Shown here: in pieces, positions 51,325-58,107 of the stretch
Layout: the number at the start of each line of letters is the position of its first letter
Position numbering within the stretch: the first letter of the stretch is position 1
DNA from: Myxococcota bacterium
GTDB taxonomy: Bacteria; Myxococcota_A; UBA9160; JAFDET01
Direction of reading: 5' to 3'
Assembly: GCA_028278065.1 (NCBI GenBank)
Contig: JANQFA010000055.1
Span: forward strand, 1 to 58,107
DNA length: 58,107 nt
Translations under genes and position numbers: made by a program
The notes under the pieces: model-generated
Told to the model about the DNA's origin: nothing
Database searches by the model: none
Seen by the model: only the letters and a program-made list of their open reading frames with translations

Positions 51325-52404
51325 CTACCAGCCCCCCAGCCGCGCTGCGCGCTCGCGGTGCTCGGCCGGCTGGCCGAGGAAGGCGCGATCGAACATCGCC
51401 CGCTTGAACCAGAACTGTACGTCGCACTCCCAGGTGAAGCCGATGCCGCCGTGCAGCTCGACGGCGTCGCGGGCGAGATCCATGAAGCGGTCGGCCAGAT
51501 GCGCCTTGGCGTGGGCCGCCGCGCGCTCGGCCTCGTCCGGAAGCTCGTCCCAGGCATAGGCGGCGTACCAGTACAGGCCGCGCGCCGGCTCGATCTCCAC
51601 GGCCATGTCGGCCAGCTTGTGCTTCACCGCCTGGAAGTGGGCGATGGTCTGGCCGAACTGCTCGCGCGTCTGGGCGTAGTCCACGGTCATCTGCAGGAGC
51701 TTCGAGGCTCCGCCGAAGGCGTCGGCCGCCAGCAGCACCAGCCCCGCGTCCCGCACGCGACGCGCCGCGGCGGCTCCGCCCGGGAGCTTCTCGCACGGCG
51801 CGTTCTCGAGCACCACGCCGTCGAAGCGGCGCGTGCGGTCCATGCTGTCCACCGGCTCGATCGAGACGCCGGAGGCAGTGGCCTCGACCAGCACCAGCTC
51901 GCCCCCGGCCACGCCGACGACGAGGAGATCCGCGTCGGCCGCGCCCGGCGCCCAGGCCTTGCGCGCGCTGACCGCATCGCCCGAGACGTCGCCGGTCCAG
52001 GCGGCGGGATCCCAGGCACCGGACTCCTCGCCCAGCGCCACCGCGCCGAGCGCGTCGCCGGCCGCCAGCCGCGGCAGCCACTTCGCCTTCTGGGCGTCGC
52101 TCCCTCCCTCGAGAAGGGCGATCACGGCGAGTGCGTGCCCCAGGAACGGCCCCGGGAAGGCCCCGGCGCCGAGCACCTCGGCGACCAGCGCCAGGTCCAC
52201 CAGGCCCAGCTCCGCACCGCCGAACTCCTCCGGCACCATGAGGCCGGAGATGCCCAGCTCGCAGATCCCCTTCCAGGCGGCGGGATCGTAGGGTGCGTCC
52301 CCGTCGTAGAGCTCGCGCACGCGGGTCACGGGCGACTCGTTCTCGATGAACTGGGCGACGGTCTGCTGCAGGAGCTCCTGCTCTTCCGAGAGTCCGAAGT
52401 TCAT
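51325..52404 (-). CDS. Acyl-CoA dehydrogenase family protein (smaller, divergent partner)
   Basis: 359 residues; GGAG 6 bases before the ATG, inside the end of the upstream gene. Seen: N-domain [40 protein letters not shown]; a poorly conserved middle domain; C-domain [24 protein letters not shown] and [15 protein letters not shown]. This form is like the second chain of alpha2beta2 acyl-CoA dehydrogenases known from actinobacterial sterol side-chain degradation (FadE pairs). The 9-bp gap to a second acyl-CoA dehydrogenase supports a heteromer. Confidence 0.88.
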   Translation of the reverse strand: MNFGLSEEQELLQQTVAQFIENESPVTRVRELYDGDAPYDPAAWKGICELGISGLMVPEEFGGAELGLVDLALVAEVLGAGAFPGPFLGHALAVIALLEGGSDAQKAKWLPRLAAGDALGAVALGEESGAWDPAAWTGDVSGDAVSARKAWAPGAADADLLVVGVAGGELVLVEATASGVSIEPVDSMDRTRRFDGVVLENAPCEKLPGGAAAARRVRDAGLVLLAADAFGGASKLLQMTVDYAQTREQFGQTIAHFQAVKHKLADMAVEIEPARGLYWYAAYAWDELPDEAERAAAHAKAHLADRFMDLARDAVELHGGIGFTWECDVQFWFKRAMFDRAFLGQPAEHRERAARLGGW

Positions 52405-52413
52405 GGCGCGCTC

Positions 52414-53610
52414 CTACTTGCTCGTCTGCGCCGCGGCGTCGCGGGGCAGGCCGTACCCGCGCTCGGCGATCACGTTGCGCTGGATGTTGGCGGTGCCCCC
52501 TGCGATCGCGATGCCCAGGGACCACATGTACTGGGTGATCCAGCCGGCCGACTCGCCGAGCCCCGAGTACATGTTGCCCTCGGTCGGGGTGGGTCCGAGC
52601 AGCGCCGCGTCGCCGGTGAGGTCCAGGGCGATGCGGGCCGAGCGGTGTCCGATGTTGGTCGAGTTCAACTTGTTCATCAGACCCACGGGGCCGGGCTGCT
52701 GGCCGCGCGCCGCGCAGGTGAGCTGCCGGTAGCCCGAGTACTGGTGGGCGAGCACGTAGCCCTCCAGCTCGGCCAGCTGCTGGCGCACGGCGGGGTCGTC
52801 GATCCTGCCCAGCTTCTTGGCCAGCCGCACCAGCCCCTTGAACATCAGCGAGCTCTGTCGCGAGTCGCCGATCATGCTGCGCTCGTGCTTCAGCGTGGAG
52901 CGCGAGACGACCCACCCCTGACCGCGCTCCCCGACGATGTGATCGGCGGGAGTGCGGGCGTCGCTCAGGAATACCTCGTTGAAGTCCGCACCGCCGTTCA
53001 TCTGCTTCAGCGGTCGCACCTCGATCCCCTCCTGCTTCATCGGAATCAGGAGGTAGGAGATGCCCGCGTGCTTGGAGGCGTCGGGCTCGGTGCGGCAGAG
53101 ACAGAACATCCAATCCGCCAGGTGGGCGCCGGTCGTCCAGATCTTCTGGCCGTTGATCACCCACTCGTCGCCCACCCGCTCGGCACGCGTCTTGAGCGAC
53201 GCCAGGTCGCTCCCGCTGCCGGGCTCGCTGTAGCCCTGGCACCAGTGGATCTCGCCCTTCATGGTGGGCGCGACGAACTTCTCCTTCTGCCACTCCTCGC
53301 CGCACTCGAGCAGGGTCGGCACCAGCATCGACGGCCCGATGCCCCGCATCTCGGCCGGCGCCCGGACCCGCGCGAACTCCTCGCCGATGATGGTCGCCTT
53401 GAGGACGTCCGGCTCCTGCTCGGAGCCCCCGTACTTCCGGGGTATGCCCCGCGCCTGGTAGCCGGCCGCGATGGCGCGCTCGCGGAAGAGCGCGCCCTGT
53501 TCTTTCACGCCGAGCTGGGCCTCGTCCCCCTGCAGGGGCCAGTTGGCGGCGAGGAAGGCCTTTACCTCCTCGCGGAAGTCCTCGTATTCCTGGCTGTACT
53601 GGAGATCCAT
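52414..53610 (-). CDS. Acyl-CoA dehydrogenase
   Basis: 398 residues. Seen: [41 protein letters not shown] and [19 protein letters not shown] (flavin/substrate contacts), [19 protein letters not shown], and [20 protein letters not shown]. The C-terminal GGT replaces the EGT of medium-chain enzymes, as in many FadE members. It is the first gene of the operon (acyl-CoA dehydrogenase, partner, VOC). Oxidises acyl-CoA to enoyl-CoA with electrons going to ETF; the chain or ring substrate is not readable. Confidence 0.93.
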   Translation of the reverse strand: MDLQYSQEYEDFREEVKAFLAANWPLQGDEAQLGVKEQGALFRERAIAAGYQARGIPRKYGGSEQEPDVLKATIIGEEFARVRAPAEMRGIGPSMLVPTLLECGEEWQKEKFVAPTMKGEIHWCQGYSEPGSGSDLASLKTRAERVGDEWVINGQKIWTTGAHLADWMFCLCRTEPDASKHAGISYLLIPMKQEGIEVRPLKQMNGGADFNEVFLSDARTPADHIVGERGQGWVVSRSTLKHERSMIGDSRQSSLMFKGLVRLAKKLGRIDDPAVRQQLAELEGYVLAHQYSGYRQLTCAARGQQPGPVGLMNKLNSTNIGHRSARIALDLTGDAALLGPTPTEGNMYSGLGESAGWITQYMWSLGIAIAGGTANIQRNVIAERGYGLPRDAAAQTSK

Positions 53611-53643
53611 GGGGCATTCACCTGCCGACCGCGCCGGGGGCGG

Positions 53644-53649
53644 ATTCTA
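53644..53649 (-). promoter_or_regulatory. -10 box TAGAAT, acyl-CoA dehydrogenase operon
   Basis: Minus-strand TTAGAAT, 33 bases before the ATG at 53610, leaving a leader with AGGTG 8 bases from the start. No clear -35. Confidence 0.45.
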
Positions 53650-53697
53650 ACAGAGGGGCCGGGCGGCGCCCCCGGTGACGAGGCACACTCGGCGGCG

Positions 53698-55746
53698 GTG
53701 AGAAGCGTCCCCCGCACCCCCACAACCCGCCGAGCCGCACTGCTGGCCCTCCTGGCTGCCACCTTCCTGCCGGCGGCAAGCAGCGCGGCTCCGCCGGCAG
53801 GCAGCGCGGCTCCGCCCGCGGCAAGCAGCGCGGCTCCGCCGGAACCGCTCCGGGTGGCGGTGGACGAGGCGTACCCGCCGCACCAGTTCCTGGACCCGCA
53901 CGGCCAGCCCACGGGCTTCGACGTCGATCTCTTCCGGGCCGTCGCCGAGGCGGTGGGCCTCCGCTACGTCCTCGAGGCGAGCCCCTGGCCGGAGATCCGC
54001 CAGCGCCTCGAGGCGGGCGACACCGACCTGAATCCGGGTGCGATGCGCACGGTCGGACGCGAGCGCCTGCTCGACTTCAGCACCAGCATCGCGACCCTCC
54101 AGTACGCCGTCTTCGTGCGCAACGAGTCCACCGATCACGTGCTGTCGGACCTCGAGGGCAAGCGCATCCTGGTGAACCGTTCGGGCTACCACGACGACCT
54201 CGCACACGAGGAGCACTTCCCGGTCGAGATCGTGCCCGCCGACGGCCACGAGGAGGCACTGCTCAGGCTGGCCGCGGGCGAGGCCGATGCCGCGGTGCTG
54301 CTCCACACCCAGGGTCTCTACTTCATGCGCAAGCACGGCCTCGAGAACGTGCGCTCCCTGGGCGAGCCGCTCCACAGCGTGGAGCTGCGCTTCGTGGTAC
54401 CGGAGGGACACGACGATCTGATCGCGCTGCTCAACGAGGGTCTGGCGCGCGTGCGCCGCGATGGCACGTACGACCGTCTCTACGACGAGTGGTTCGGTGT
54501 GCTGAAGCCGCCGGGCATCCCCCTGACCCAGGTCCTCTGGGCCCTGGGAGCCGCGCTCCTGGCCGTGCTGGTGATCGGCGGGGGATCGGCCCTCTGGTCG
54601 CGATCGCTCCAGCGCGAGGTCAAGCGCCGCACCCAGGAGCTCTTCGAGAGCGACGCGCGCCTGCGCGCCACCCTCGCCGCCGCCCAGGACGTGGGCTTCG
54701 TGGTGACCGAGGCCCCGGGCGACGAAGCCGAGATCCTCGAGTTCAGCGAGGGGGCGGAGCGCCTCTTCGCCTTCTCGCGCGAAGAGGTGCTCGGACAGCG
54801 GGCCGGGATCCTGCGCAGCCGCGGCGACATCGAGCGCCACGGCAGCTCGCTGGGGGACAAGGACCCGGAGGGCCGCCGCACGCGCGAGGCCCAGCTCATG
54901 CGCAAGACCGGCGAGAGCTTTCCGGCCTTCGTCGTCTCGACGCGGCTGCCCGAGGACGGCGAGCACGGCTCCCGGCTGCTCTACGTGGTCATCGACCTGA
55001 CCGAACGGGTACGCGCACAGGAGGAGCGCGACCGGCTGCGCGCGCGGGTGCACCGCTCCGAGACCATGCAGGCCCTCGGTCGCCTGGCGGGCGGCGTAGC
55101 GCACGACTTCAACAACGTCCTCACGGTGGTGATGGGAGCGGCCTCGGAGCTGCGCGGCGAGCTGGGCGACCGCCCCCACGCGCGGCGCGCCCTCGAGCAG
55201 ATCCTCGAGTCCGGCCGCTCTGCAGCGGACCTGGTGCGGCAGCTTCTCGACTTCGGGCGTCGGGGCGATCTCTCGCCCCAGCCCACCACGTGGAACGAGG
55301 CGGTCGCATCCCTCGAAGCGCTGCTGGCCAGGCTCCTCCCTTCGCCCGTCCGCATGGAGGTGCGGCCGGTGCAGGGCGCCTGGCGATTCCGCATGGACCC
55401 CGCCCAGGCGAAGCAGGTCGTCATGAACCTGGTGCTGAACGCGCGCGACGCCATCGAGGGCCCGGGTCGCATCGAGGTGAAGACCGAGAACCGCCTCGTC
55501 GACGGGAGACCCGTCGCCGTCCTGGTCATACGCGACGACGGGCGCGGCATGGACGAGGAGACGGTCGACCACGCGTTCGAGCCGTTCTTCACCACCAAGG
55601 AGCCCGAGCACGGAACCGGACTCGGCCTGGCGACCGTGCACTCGATCGCCGACGCCGCGGGCGGCTGGGTCGAGGTGGAGAGCGCCATCGGCGACGGCAC
55701 CGTCTTCCGCGTCTTCGTCCCGCGCGTCGAGATCCGCGGAGCCTGA
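53698..55746 (+). CDS. Sensor histidine kinase with periplasmic solute-binding (SBP3) domain
   Basis: 682 residues, GTG start. Signal peptide (AALLALLAATFLPAASSAA), a repeat linker, then an amino-acid-binding-protein-like domain (about 50-275): LRVAVDEAYPPHQFLDP, PTGFDVDLFRAVAEAVGL, GTYDRLYDEWFG. One TM helix (LWALGAALLAVLVIGGGSAL), a PAS domain (about 325-440), the H-box GGVAHDFNNVLTVV (His469), and an HATPase with NLVLNARDAI, DDGRGMDEE, FEPFFTTK, GTGLGLATVHSIADAAGG. The HDFNN type often feeds a response regulator, but none adjoins. It probably senses an extracytoplasmic solute. Confidence 0.92.
   Translation: MRSVPRTPTTRRAALLALLAATFLPAASSAAPPAGSAAPPAASSAAPPEPLRVAVDEAYPPHQFLDPHGQPTGFDVDLFRAVAEAVGLRYVLEASPWPEIRQRLEAGDTDLNPGAMRTVGRERLLDFSTSIATLQYAVFVRNESTDHVLSDLEGKRILVNRSGYHDDLAHEEHFPVEIVPADGHEEALLRLAAGEADAAVLLHTQGLYFMRKHGLENVRSLGEPLHSVELRFVVPEGHDDLIALLNEGLARVRRDGTYDRLYDEWFGVLKPPGIPLTQVLWALGAALLAVLVIGGGSALWSRSLQREVKRRTQELFESDARLRATLAAAQDVGFVVTEAPGDEAEILEFSEGAERLFAFSREEVLGQRAGILRSRGDIERHGSSLGDKDPEGRRTREAQLMRKTGESFPAFVVSTRLPEDGEHGSRLLYVVIDLTERVRAQEERDRLRARVHRSETMQALGRLAGGVAHDFNNVLTVVMGAASELRGELGDRPHARRALEQILESGRSAADLVRQLLDFGRRGDLSPQPTTWNEAVASLEALLARLLPSPVRMEVRPVQGAWRFRMDPAQAKQVVMNLVLNARDAIEGPGRIEVKTENRLVDGRPVAVLVIRDDGRGMDEETVDHAFEPFFTTKEPEHGTGLGLATVHSIADAAGGWVEVESAIGDGTVFRVFVPRVEIRGA
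53773..53840 (+). repeat. 21-24-bp imperfect tandem repeat x3 in kinase linker
   Basis: Three units ending near 53795, 53816 and 53840 share GCAGCGCGGCTCCGCC and encode AASSAAPP, AGSAAPP and AASSAAPP. In frame, just after the signal peptide. Confidence 0.9.
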
Positions 55747-55755
55747 CCCGCCGGT

Positions 55756-57450
55756 CTACGTATGGTGCTGGCGCATGGCGCCGTAGAGGTCCGAGCGTCG
55801 CGCGACGCCGACCAGTCGGCCCGATTCCACAACGGGCCAGGACTGCACGCGGTGCGCGTCCATGCGCTCCAGGGCGTCGGTGAGGCTCTCGTCCGGCGCG
55901 AGGGGATCGTCGATCGGGATGGTCAGGTCGCCCGCGATGACCAGGCCCCGCAGCACGGGATCGTAGAGGGCGTTCTTCACCTCGTCGTACGAGATCACGC
56001 CGGCGAACCCGCCCTCGGGATCGACGACGGGCAGGACGTCCGCACCGCTCTCGCCCAGGGCGCGCATCACCCGCTGGAAGGAGGCCGACTCGTCGATGGT
56101 GCGCGGTCGCCTGCGCATGGCGTGGCGCACGGTCGGGCCGGCTCCGGGCGCGAGCGGATCACTCTTCACCAGCCCCATGCTGCGCCGCAGCTCCATCCAC
56201 ACCCAGCGAACCGCATCGAGACCGCTGGCCTCCGCCTGGGAGACGATGTTGGCGAGCTTCACCTCCCCGGCGCGCACCGCGGTGCGACGCACCAGCCAGG
56301 GGCCGATCAGCTCGAAGAAGACCACCGACGCCACCACCACGTTGCGCAGGTCCGCGCTCTCGGCGGGTGCAGCGGATTCGAGAGCGGCCACCAGGCCCAG
56401 AGCCACCCCGGCCTGGCACAGCAGGCCCGCTCCGAGCTGCGGAGAGAGGCCCTCCTCCCAGTGCGCCATGCGCATGCCCAGGCGCGCGCCCAGGAGCTTG
56501 CCCGCGCTGCGCGCCGCGATGAACAGCACGCCGAGGATCCCCGCGTGCGCGAGCGCCTCCACGTGCAGGTCGCGGCCCGCTCCCAGGAAGAAGAGGACGT
56601 AGAGGGGATAGACCGTGTTCTCGAGATAACGGAACAGGACGGCCGCGTGGGGCGAGGCGTTGGAGAGGGCGAGGCCCGCCGCGAAGCAGGCCAGCATGCC
56701 CAATCCCGTTGCCCCCGGCTGGTAGCCGTGCACCAGGCCGAGCACACCGAGGACGACCAACAGGCCGAGGATGACCATCTCGCGGCGACCCGAGATCGAC
56801 TCCATCCAGATCGCTCCGGCCAGGCCCACCAGCAGGCCGCCCGCCAGGGCGGCCATGGCCAGCCCCGTGGCTGCGAACGGATCGCCACGGCCGAAGGCCA
56901 GCACCATCAGCAGCGGAAAGACGAGGAGCGCCGCCAGGTTGTTCTGCCCGACGCAGAGGATGAGGCTGCGCGTGGTCGGCCCCTCGGCCTCGACCTCTCG
57001 CAGTGTCACCAGGGTCGCGCTCGGCGCGCTCGCGATCGCGAGCGCCGGTGAGATCAGCGCCAGCCGCCAGTCGCCCGTTCCGAGCAGGACGGCGGTCGCG
57101 ACCAGCAACGCGGTCAGGCCGATCTCGGAGCCGGAGATGGCGAGGATCTTGGGACCCACGCGGCGGAACACCTCGAAGCGGAACTCGGCGCCGATCCCGA
57201 ACAGGATGAACCCGACCGCGAGCTCGCCGATCGCGTCGAGGGGCCCCTGGGTCGCGGGCCCGAGGAAGGCGCCGGTCAACGCCGTGTCCCCTTCCACGAA
57301 GCGCAGGAGCCCGTGCGGGCCCAGCGCCAGCCCGACGAGGATGTAGACCGTCACCCGAGGCACGCCCGCACGGCCCGCCGCACGCCCGAGCGCCAGACTC
57401 AGCAGCAGAGCGACGGCCAGGGGGAGAAGCGCCTCGAAGAATGTGTCCAG
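55756..57450 (-). CDS. CPA2-family cation/proton antiporter with CBS domains
   Basis: 564 residues. Seen: about 12 hydrophobic segments of the Na+/H+ exchanger (KefB/Kef-like) fold, GFILFGIGAEFRFEVFRRVG, LIGPWLVRRTAVRAG; then a CBS pair (about 415-560) with ADVLPVVDPEGGFAGVISYD and HRVQSWPVVESGRLVGVARRSD (part). Start: the first ATG/GTG in frame is GTG at 57363, but the 29 codons upstream encode another membrane helix (LLPLAVALLLSLALG) before the canonical PRV...GLALGP motif. CTG at 57450, with GGAG 7 bases upstream, is my choice. If only standard starts are used, TM1 is lost. Confidence 0.85.
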   Translation of the reverse strand: MDTFFEALLPLAVALLLSLALGRAAGRAGVPRVTVYILVGLALGPHGLLRFVEGDTALTGAFLGPATQGPLDAIGELAVGFILFGIGAEFRFEVFRRVGPKILAISGSEIGLTALLVATAVLLGTGDWRLALISPALAIASAPSATLVTLREVEAEGPTTRSLILCVGQNNLAALLVFPLLMVLAFGRGDPFAATGLAMAALAGGLLVGLAGAIWMESISGRREMVILGLLVVLGVLGLVHGYQPGATGLGMLACFAAGLALSNASPHAAVLFRYLENTVYPLYVLFFLGAGRDLHVEALAHAGILGVLFIAARSAGKLLGARLGMRMAHWEEGLSPQLGAGLLCQAGVALGLVAALESAAPAESADLRNVVVASVVFFELIGPWLVRRTAVRAGEVKLANIVSQAEASGLDAVRWVWMELRRSMGLVKSDPLAPGAGPTVRHAMRRRPRTIDESASFQRVMRALGESGADVLPVVDPEGGFAGVISYDEVKNALYDPVLRGLVIAGDLTIPIDDPLAPDESLTDALERMDAHRVQSWPVVESGRLVGVARRSDLYGAMRQHHT

Positions 57451-57475
57451 ACCCTCTCTCCGGCGGGTTCGGCCC

Positions 57476-57482
57476 TATGCTA
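57476..57482. promoter_or_regulatory. Overlapping divergent -10 boxes, antiporter and mlaC
   Basis: TATGCT on the plus strand (57476-57481) and TAGCAT on the minus strand (57482-57477) nearly coincide. Plus: leader of about 50 bases to the mlaC GTG. Minus: leader of about 20 bases to the CTG at 57450, consistent with that start. Confidence 0.4.
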
Positions 57483-57536
57483 GCCTGCCGCGCGCACGCG
57501 GGCGCACGCGCACCGCGAACTTCGGAGGACCGATCC

Positions 57537-58107
57537 GTGATCCGAAGCCCCCGGGCCTGCCGCCATCTCGCCTCGTGCCTCATCCTGGTCGGGCTCGTCC
57601 TCGCACAGGCCGGCGCCGCTCGTGCAGACCTCGACGCCGAGGCGCGCGCCTTCCTCGCCGCCTTCCACGAGGGAGTGGACACCGTCGTCAGCGACGAGGA
57701 CACCACCCCGGACCAGAAGCGCCAGCTCGTCATGGACGGGCTCGATCGTCATCTCGACTACGGGTTCCTCGCCTCCCGCGCACTCGGACCGCGCGGCAAG
57801 GACTTCACCCGCGAGCAGTTCGCGGACTTCGCCCGAGCCTATTCGCGCTTCCTCGCCGACTTCTTCACGGTGACCATCGCACGCAGCGAGCGCGAGCCGC
57901 TCGAGATCCTGGAGGTCGCCGTGGCCCAGGGCGGCGAGGGCGGCCCGGTGCGCGTGCGCGTGCAGGGCAAGCCCCGCAAGGGCTACATCCCCGGCTCGAT
58001 GCGAGTACCGCGCCAGGGCGCGGAAGCCGGAGTCATGACCTACACGCTCCGCAAGCGCGGCGACCGCTGGCTCTTCCAGGGCGTCGCCTTCGGCGGAATC
58101 GACGTCA
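57537..58107 (+). CDS. mlaC: MlaC/Ttg2D-type phospholipid-binding periplasmic protein (5' part)
   Basis: 190 residues to the window edge; cut at the right. GTG start after GGAGGA. Signal peptide (LASCLILVGLVLAQAGAARA). Seen: KRQLVMDGLDRHLDYGFLASRALG, EQFADFARAYSRFLADFFT and RKRGDRWLFQGVAFGGI, matching the MlaC family (D-Y-x-x-x-A-x-x-x-L-G core and terminal W-x-x-x-x-V-x-x-G-G). MlaC shuttles phospholipids between the outer-membrane MlaA and inner-membrane MlaFEDB. No other mla gene is inside the window. Confidence 0.85.
   Translation, partial: MIRSPRACRHLASCLILVGLVLAQAGAARADLDAEARAFLAAFHEGVDTVVSDEDTTPDQKRQLVMDGLDRHLDYGFLASRALGPRGKDFTREQFADFARAYSRFLADFFTVTIARSEREPLEILEVAVAQGGEGGPVRVRVQGKPRKGYIPGSMRVPRQGAEAGVMTYTLRKRGDRWLFQGVAFGGIDV

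Overview
The window is about 58 kb of very GC-rich bacterial chromosome (roughly 70 percent by eye). It is almost entirely protein coding, with no insertion sequence, integrase, phage gene or CRISPR array that I can see. GTG starts are as common as ATG, and 1-4 base start/stop overlaps (ATGA, GTGA, TTGA) are frequent. The gene order ispE - tRNA-Gln - prs - rplY - pth ... rpsF - rpsR - rplI - dnaB, together with a type IV pilus ATPase, BamD, MlaC, outer-membrane porins and a diaminopimelate-type Mpl ligase, points to a Gram-negative, deltaproteobacteria-like organism (Myxococcota, Binatota or a neighbour). The exact taxon is an inference.

Layout. 1-9780: 3' end of pilT, a very large Cys-containing DUF1302 porin, then an overlapping alaS - ispG (long three-domain form) - CNNM membrane protein run. 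9826-12420 (minus): a membrane-anchored sulfatase-fold enzyme and a SnoaL-like protein. 12491-16727: a glycine-zipper lipoprotein, a DUF2062 protein, a thiolase, a carotenoid-cleavage-type oxygenase and a second SnoaL-like protein. 16822-19736: cvpA-lepB divergent from a phytoene-desaturase-like flavoenzyme. 19819-21390 (minus): bamD and a TPR protein. 21544-27470: small ORF, CDP-alcohol phosphotransferase, DUF1844, ispE, tRNA-Gln(UUG), prs, rplY, pth, nhaA. 27536-30561: a PdxR-like MocR regulator and pdxST (PLP synthase). 30694-33951: rpsF, rpsR, rplI, dnaB. 33952-37459: ldcA - serine hydrolase - mpl, a coupled peptidoglycan-recycling set. 37456-40073 (minus): thiD and a membrane-embedded MutS-like ATPase. 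40100-47905: a lipoprotein phosphodiesterase, a LolA-like protein, an Mrp ATPase, a subtilase with FG-GAP repeats and an SDR. 48632-53610: an autoregulated TetR - diiron protein pair, SRPBCC and VOC proteins and two acyl-CoA dehydrogenases, probably one catabolic neighbourhood. 53698-58107: a solute-binding-domain histidine kinase, a CPA2 antiporter with CBS domains and the start of mlaC.

Three cross-cutting signals stand out. (1) Many start codons with no Shine-Dalgarno sequence sit 6-9 bases after a -10 box of the form TAGnnT/TAnnnT, which suggests widespread leaderless mRNAs, including back-to-back divergent ones. (2) Nine short tandem arrays (21-40 bp units, 2-4 copies, all of different sequence) lie inside genes and at gene edges; one spans a stop codon. 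(3) Ribosomal proteins carry unusual low-complexity tails: S18 has a Gly/Arg-rich N-terminal extension of about 108 residues, and its partner S6 has a long acidic C-terminal tail. Other points of interest are a candidate TetR operator, repeats in front of the PLP regulator, a CTG-started antiporter and several enzymes with altered key residues. I found no obvious defence system or biosynthetic cluster.
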